This document shows, in pieces, positions 61,401-64,000 of a DNA stretch of 64,000 nt. The position numbers were made by a program, and so were the translations under genes. The stretch comes from Paenibacillus shirakamiensis (GTDB taxonomy: Bacteria > Bacillota > Bacilli > Paenibacillales > Paenibacillaceae): positions 434,001 through 498,000 of the forward strand of contig NZ_JAGGLD010000003.1 of the NCBI RefSeq assembly GCF_017874255.1. The letters are read 5' to 3'. The notes beneath the pieces are model-generated. The model was not told the origin of the DNA. It did not search any database and was given only the letters and a program-made list of their open reading frames with translations. Every line of letters begins with the position of its first letter. Within the stretch, counting starts at the first letter, position 1.

Positions 61401-64000
61401 TTTTATAGAAGTAGGTTTTCTTCGGCTCCAGGCCAGTCATCAGGTATGCCGTCAGCGTGACATCCGAAATTGTCGCGAGCTTATTGGCATAGCTGAAATT
61501 GGTTCCCGATACGCTGGATTGATACACTTCAAAACGTACCAGATTGGGTGTACGGTTGATCGACCAGTTCAGTGTAAACGACTTGTCCGTTACAGCAGAC
61601 GGCGCGGTAAGGCGCAAGGACCGGTTCGCGACATCCATAATCAGCGAAGAGCTGAACGCTTCCCCAGAAACCGTGTAGAGAATCAGTTTTAGCGCGTATG
61701 GTCCGTTCTCCAAGCTGTTCGTGTCCCAATTGCCAAGAAGCCCATTGCTCAACGCTGTGTAACCGGTTTTCACCAATCTCCACTCTGTTGGCGAAGTACC
61801 TTGTCCATAACATAGTTCCCATTTAGCCAAGTTCGAAATAACCGTATTACCGGAGATTCCGAGCACGCCGTCTGTCTCCGACGAGATGTAGACGAGCTGA
61901 GAAATCTTCAGAGTGAAGCTACCGCCCGTACCGCCATTGGCCGCTTTAATATAGAACGTTCCTGTAGTTGGCGGCTTGAAGCTCATGCTATTCTGTCTGC
62001 TTGCTTCCAGTAGTTTTCCAGTGCTATCAAATACCGTAAGCCCATTATTCGAATCTAGAATACTACTGGTTAGTAAGTAGGGGATACCAGCAGTCAACGT
62101 TGCCCGGTAATACGAGTCGGAGTTGTCCGGCAGCATATACGTTGCGTTTCCGGTTTGATTTGTCAAGCTAATCGGATAGGCAGCACCAAGGGTCGATCCA
62201 TCCTGAGCGCTCAGCGCAGTTGTTGAGCCAGCTACACCATATACTTTCAAAAAATAAGTTCCTGCGAGCATAGGCGTGGAGCATGAAGAACTACACGTCG
62301 TCAGCAAACTGTTCGCTTTGTCATAAATTTCAATCTTGGTCGTATTGGTAGCTTGTAACATGAAGGAACGATTCGTCGTTAATGCATACCTAACGTAACC
62401 GTAAGTCGGTACGAGACTTGCTTGTGGACCTGGCATCCGATAGGTCTCTGCCAGACGCTCCATGTTCATCGTAAAGTTGCCCGCCGTCGTACTTGAAGAC
62501 ACGCGAATATAATAATCACTTGTTGCATCCGGCGTGAAGTCAAGGGCGGTTCCTGATGCAAGTTCCTGCTCTTTACCATCATACAGGGATACCCGGTTGC
62601 CTCTCGCATAAAATGAATAAGCGGTACCAGCTGTTAATGTGACACTGTATATACCGAATTCATTGGCTGGTTGCGTATTGGAGACTAGAATAAATCCTTT
62701 CGTCTCGCTCACACGATAAGCCGTTCGGAAGCTGGAGCCGTCTTGCGCGCTAAGGGTAATTTTCGCCCCGGCCGTACCGTAGACCTTGTACGTGTAGCTA
62801 CCGCTCGTTGCCGGTATATAAGCACAGCTAGTCGCGGAACATGTAGTGACCTGATTGTTCTGGCTATCGAAGAGTTCGATTTTGCTTGCATTCGTTGCAT
62901 TTAATACAGCAGTCCGATTGCCTAATAGCGTGACGGCATATCGGGTATAACCTGTATCCGAAATGATTCCGTCCTGCGGTCCTGGAGCTTGAAACGGTAC
63001 CGCTTCCCGTTCAATGTCCAGAGTGTAGCTGCTATTCGTACTACCTGAAAGCACACGGATATAATAAAAACCCGCTACTGTTGGCGCGAAAGCTAATGTA
63101 GTTGCCTCACCGCTAATGACCTTATTTTGTGCACTATCGTATACCTCTATACCGGTAGCCCCTCCACGCGCATAAATGACATAGTTGTTTACCTTAGAAA
63201 AGTTTACTTTATAGTACGCACTGGAAGAGAATGGCTGATTGTTTGTAGACACTGTTCTTCCGCTAGCTTCAGAGGTTACATAAGCCGAGTCGAAGCTTGA
63301 GCCATCCTGTGAGCTTATGATAATGCGCGCATTCGCAGTGCCGTAAACCTTGAGATAGTAGCCCGCTGCTATGCTTGGTGAAAAAGCACATGTGGAATTA
63401 TAGCAGCGAGAGATGTAGTTGTTTAAGCTATCGTAGAACTCGATTTGAGTAGCTCCCGAAGCTGTAAGCATGAAGGTTCGGTTAGCAACAAGCTCAGCCC
63501 AATAAGTGGTTGAACCACCGCTTGAAATGGTTCCATTCTGCGGTCCTGGAGCTACGTAATCTGCCGAACTCATATTCTGTCCGATATTGAGGGTATAATT
63601 GCCGTTGGAAGTTCCTGACCTCAATTTCACATAATACACACCAGTCGTCGAAGGGGTAAACGAAATAGATGTCCCACTGCTTACCGCTAGTTGAATTTGA
63701 TCGCTAGAATACACCGTAAAGCCTACTGTTCCGCTCGCACTGATACGATAGTTCTTCCCAGCAGTTAATGATGTGACTTTATAGTAGGCGACATCGTTGG
63801 CCGGAACCATCTTAGACGAGCTATTAGACGCCTCAGGTGAAGCGATCGTAATTGAATAGGCGTTTGCAAAGTCTGACCCGTCCGAAGAACTCAGTATGTG
63901 AGTTCCTGAGTTCCTCAGTTGAATAAAGTATGTTCCTGCCGTACTTGGCGCCAAACTGAGATCTAAGTCGAATTCCTTCAAGTAATTAGTGGACGGGTCC
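58495..64000 (-). CDS. Rhs/YD-repeat polymorphic toxin, 5' part outside the window
   Basis: At least 1834 residues; the frame is open through the window's right edge. From N to C: three or more repeats of about 185 residues with PPC-like beta pattern, each opening with GPQ-x-x-x-I/V and holding a C-x4-C pair plus SAQDGSSF (61900-64000); an FnIII domain (about 61330-61620); more than twenty YD repeats (YDxxGNxxxxxDxNG, 59300-61320); and the Rhs core end RARFYDPTIGRFLTEDTYTGE...LHLYSYVRNNPL...DPSGH (59150-59290). A C-terminal toxin of about 215 residues ends NQAFRDAKEAAGIPKSAQ...ILHEEDKLGRGSHFHGADD...GRYNQYDGHFPED, like Tox-HNH-EHHH nucleases. The toxin part likely attacks DNA or RNA of rivals. 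Confidence 0.9.
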   Translation of the reverse strand, partial: DPSTNYLKEFDLDLSLAPSTAGTYFIQLRNSGTHILSSSDGSDFANAYSITIASPEASNSSSKMVPANDVAYYKVTSLTAGKNYRISASGTVGFTVYSSDQIQLAVSSGTSISFTPSTTGVYYVKLRSGTSNGNYTLNIGQNMSSADYVAPGPQNGTISSGGSTTYWAELVANRTFMLTASGATQIEFYDSLNNYISRCYNSTCAFSPSIAAGYYLKVYGTANARIIISSQDGSSFDSAYVTSEASGRTVSTNNQPFSSSAYYKVNFSKVNNYVIYARGGATGIEVYDSAQNKVISGEATTLAFAPTVAGFYYIRVLSGSTNSSYTLDIEREAVPFQAPGPQDGIISDTGYTRYAVTLLGNRTAVLNATNASKIELFDSQNNQVTTCSATSCAYIPATSGSYTYKVYGTAGAKITLSAQDGSSFRTAYRVSETKGFILVSNTQPANEFGIYSVTLTAGTAYSFYARGNRVSLYDGKEQELASGTALDFTPDATSDYYIRVSSSTTAGNFTMNMERLAETYRMPGPQASLVPTYGYVRYALTTNRSFMLQATNTTKIEIYDKANSLLTTCSSSCSTPMLAGTYFLKVYGVAGSTTALSAQDGSTLGAAYPISLTNQTGNATYMLPDNSDSYYRATLTAGIPYLLTSSILDSNNGLTVFDSTGKLLEASRQNSMSFKPPTTGTFYIKAANGGTGGSFTLKISQLVYISSETDGVLGISGNTVISNLAKWELCYGQGTSPTEWRLVKTGYTALSNGLLGNWDTNSLENGPYALKLILYTVSGEAFSSSLIMDVANRSLRLTAPSAVTDKSFTLNWSINRTPNLVRFEVYQSSVSGTNFSYANKLATISDVTLTAYLMTGLEPKKTYFYKIRAVYADGQTVDSNEIAVTTRAVTTGIQLATYQYDAVGNVLESVDPNGNVQKFEYDALNRLVAVNQPDGARLATTYDAMGRILTQIDGAGGLTSTEYDVLGQLISTTDSNGAKIESQYDDAGRIVRQVDANNLATTTSLDNMGRVIRITNPLGQSISYQYDVAGLMTKVTDANGVSRSFTYDEVGRVVTETDGLGYVTAYDYDVLGNKIKLYLPNGTRWSYGYNERNQLTTVMDPEGGTTLSSYDEAGRLKSVTDAKKQVKSYVYDSLNRVTKVTDPLGKSTQYVYDNNGNTTSIVDRNGTVLNYDYTGVNQVRSVSSGSMKPVSYTYDLAGRRVTMTDGSGTTRYKYDGAGRLTSKILGDGKTIQYAYDAAGQLVNTTDYMGAVTNREYDAAGQLIRVEDSVAGATTYTYDAGGRRIQTLTPNGITVGYSYDSNGQIVGMTHKKNDEELLLPFTYAYDSIGNMTSAADGRGKALYQYDSLNRLAEYTQADGTRTAYTYDAVGNRIAETILQPSEESLTRSYTYDAANRLTAINNGTDPAVALKYDQNGNLLSDANRTFTYDPLNQLISVKEGTNLSKYGYNGDGLRVEATSSAGDIIRFYWDDDQISLETNNSGDVIGRNLYGLERIARMQEPNSTSHLAEGTNISYYLYDGHGDVRALGDASQPLLNTYGYDAWGNVSQQSGIQKNPYGYAGEYTDSTGLQYLRARFYDPTIGRFLTEDTYTGEANDPPSLHLYSYVRNNPLIFTDPSGHVPFKAWANAPEWVPFSDAYIRNYDQNLNSGLDAISEFNPAAGFVARTLTTIGRVAIFDDLVALADSCSTSYDKSLAIIGFIPGGKFAKLAKFAKFGEEATDIAKAERAVVGKGTGEVASKVSRNQAFRDAKEAAGIPKSAQFEKHGYVFDGTSENRTAYQFTVDGQKKYIILHEEDKLGRGSHFHGADDAKGNPFDKGRYNQYDGHFPEDLDGFGK

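Overview
The window looks like chromosomal DNA of a spore-forming Firmicute, most likely Paenibacillus or a close relative. The evidence is strong AAGGAGG-type ribosome binding sites with frequent TTG and GTG starts, an LTA-synthase-type enzyme, small YuzB/YtxH/DUF2642-like Bacillus proteins, SLH cell-wall anchoring, a secreted chitin-active AA10 enzyme and moderate GC. Genus is inferred from gene content only. No rRNA, tRNA or CRISPR array was seen. Both edges cut genes: an MFS transporter on the left and an Rhs/YD-repeat toxin on the right.

Layout. 0-9.4 kb: MFS transporter (partial), O-methyltransferase, THUMP-type RNA methyltransferase, LTA-synthase-like sulfatase, a DUF1450 protein, and a two-gene heterodimeric ABC exporter behind two operator-like palindromes. 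9.5-18.3 kb: mostly minus-strand housekeeping and cell-wall genes, including a copper-amine-oxidase-like domain protein, a HesB-like protein without cysteines, an M14 peptidase, glutamate racemase, YtxH, DUF86 and Dabb proteins, then an amino-sugar/beta-glucoside unit (AraC regulator, GlcNAc-type kinase, GH4 glycosidase). 18.3-23.6 kb: a surface-glycan block (UDP-GlcNAc 2-epimerase, two glycosyltransferases, a polysaccharide pyruvyl transferase, two small DUF2642-like proteins). One glycosyltransferase gene carries a sharply bounded GC-rich 3' segment. 23.7-33.7 kb: light and chemosensing, with heme oxygenase plus bacteriophytochrome (bphO-bphP), two chemoreceptors, a hydroxyacid dehydrogenase and HtpG.

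34-47 kb: secreted and surface functions. These are an AA10 lytic polysaccharide monooxygenase with a long leader region, a 2215-residue SLH-anchored multidomain protein with a PHP-type metallohydrolase domain, a HupE/UreJ-like membrane protein with an EF-hand loop, and a YhgE/Pip-like permease with a PadR regulator. 47-55 kb: a secreted unknown, a three-gene ABC transporter, a MerR-like protein with a GPP34-like partner whose leader holds a heptamer tandem repeat, an unknown acidic protein and a flavodoxin. 55.4-58 kb: a small mobile element (serine recombinase, Xre repressor with three operators, Rep-like protein, structured non-coding DNA) abutting a probably truncated TPR gene. 58-64 kb: a large Rhs protein with a C-terminal nuclease-like toxin and a small downstream gene that is its likely immunity protein.

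How genes may work together (inference): the heme oxygenase makes the biliverdin bound by the bacteriophytochrome, whose GGDEF domain has lost its signature and may sense rather than make c-di-GMP. The epimerase and pyruvyl transferase could build the pyruvylated wall glycan to which SLH proteins bind. The AA10 enzyme and the GH4/kinase pair both point to chitin or amino-sugar use.
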